Source: Filomicrobium sp.
GTDB lineage: Bacteria; Pseudomonadota; Alphaproteobacteria; Rhizobiales; Hyphomicrobiaceae
Length of the DNA stretch: 5,305 bases
NCBI GenBank assembly: GCA_021775655.1
Contig: JAJFHK010000035.1
Location: 1 to 5,305, forward strand
Direction: 5' to 3'
The position numbers and the translations under genes were made by a program. How positions within the stretch are numbered: position 1 is the stretch's first letter; each line of letters begins with the position of its first letter. Positions 5,035 to 5,305 of the stretch are shown here, piece by piece. The notes under the pieces are model-generated. The model was given only the letters and a program-made list of their open reading frames with translations, ran no database searches and was not told where the DNA came from.

Positions 5035-5305
5035 AGAGAGCTTCCTTGAAGGGTTTGGCGCCGACGCGGTTGTATGTGGCTAGGAATATTTCACCGTCAT
5101 TGCGCTGGTCCAGATAAGTCTCAACGATGTTTTCAATAGCGTCCGGCAATTCTTCTGCCGGAAAACTTGGGCCGAGTATCGAGCCAACCGAAGCGTTATC
5201 GGCGGCCGATCCACCGAGCGTGATCTGGTAGTGCTCGGTGCCTTTCTTATCGACTCCGAGAATGCCGATGTGGCCGGCGTGATGGTGGCCGCAGGCATTG
5301 ATGCA
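5021..5305 (-). CDS. cysI: Sulfite reductase hemoprotein (CysI), C-terminal part only
   Basis: The last 94 residues of a siroheme/[4Fe-4S] sulfite (or nitrite) reductase; the rest lies beyond the right edge. The enzyme reduces sulfite to sulfide for cysteine synthesis in the cytoplasm. The visible part opens on the second cluster motif C-x3-C (CINAC, codons at 5305-5291); its last Cys bridges the cluster and siroheme in this family. ACGHHHAGHIGILGV follows, then YQITLGGSADNASVG and a C-terminal helix region ending EALYGTH. The HHHAGHIG signature fits both sulfite and ferredoxin-type nitrite reductases. The overlapping DUF934 gene decides for sulfite reductase, of the alphaproteobacterial kind usually found next to DUF2849 and cysG. 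The stop TAA (5023-5021) lies inside the DUF934 coding sequence. No disruption is seen in the visible portion. Confidence 0.93.
   Translation of the reverse strand, partial: CINACGHHHAGHIGILGVDKKGTEHYQITLGGSAADNASVGSILGPSFPAEELPDAIENIVETYLDQRNDGEIFLATYNRVGAKPFKEALYGTH

Overview
The window looks like chromosome of an alphaproteobacterium of the order Rhizobiales (Hyphomicrobiales). The evidence is glnB immediately upstream of glnA with a -24/-12 promoter, a sulfite reductase gene followed by an overlapping DUF934 gene, small secreted four-cysteine proteins of a kind I associate with this group, and a moderately GC-rich sequence. I cannot name the genus from the sequence alone.

Layout, left to right. 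The 5' part (about 502..1, minus strand) is the beginning of an NAD(P)HX epimerase gene (nnr/yjeF type) that runs off the left edge. A 310-bp divergent intergenic region follows, with a good sigma-54 promoter match pointing right. Then come glnB (PII signal protein) and glnA (type I glutamine synthetase) on the plus strand. They form a nitrogen-assimilation operon closed by a clear intrinsic terminator. All genes to the right are on the minus strand: a small three-helix membrane protein convergent with glnA; a gene-free stretch of about 300 bp with an inverted repeat and a strong, probably two-way terminator; two tandem paralogous secreted, cationic, four-cysteine mini-proteins; and finally the end of a sulfur-assimilation operon, cysI (C-terminal part only) overlapping a DUF934 gene, with its own intrinsic terminator.

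How the genes work together. GlnB and GlnA form the classical nitrogen-status circuit: uridylylation of GlnB at Tyr51 controls NtrB/NtrC and the adenylylation of GlnA at Tyr398. Both tyrosines are present. CysI and the DUF934 protein belong to sulfite reduction for cysteine synthesis and are probably translationally coupled. Nnr is a housekeeping metabolite-repair enzyme. The least explained part is the tandem pair at 3347..4204: two secreted proteins with identical cysteine spacing and about 75% identity in their mature parts, plus a conserved block in their 5' leaders. They appear to be a local duplication that includes regulatory sequence. I see no mobile element, CRISPR array or tRNA/rRNA gene. 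Most of the window is ordinary conserved chromosome, and the novelty lies in the small secreted proteins and the structured intergenic stretches around them.
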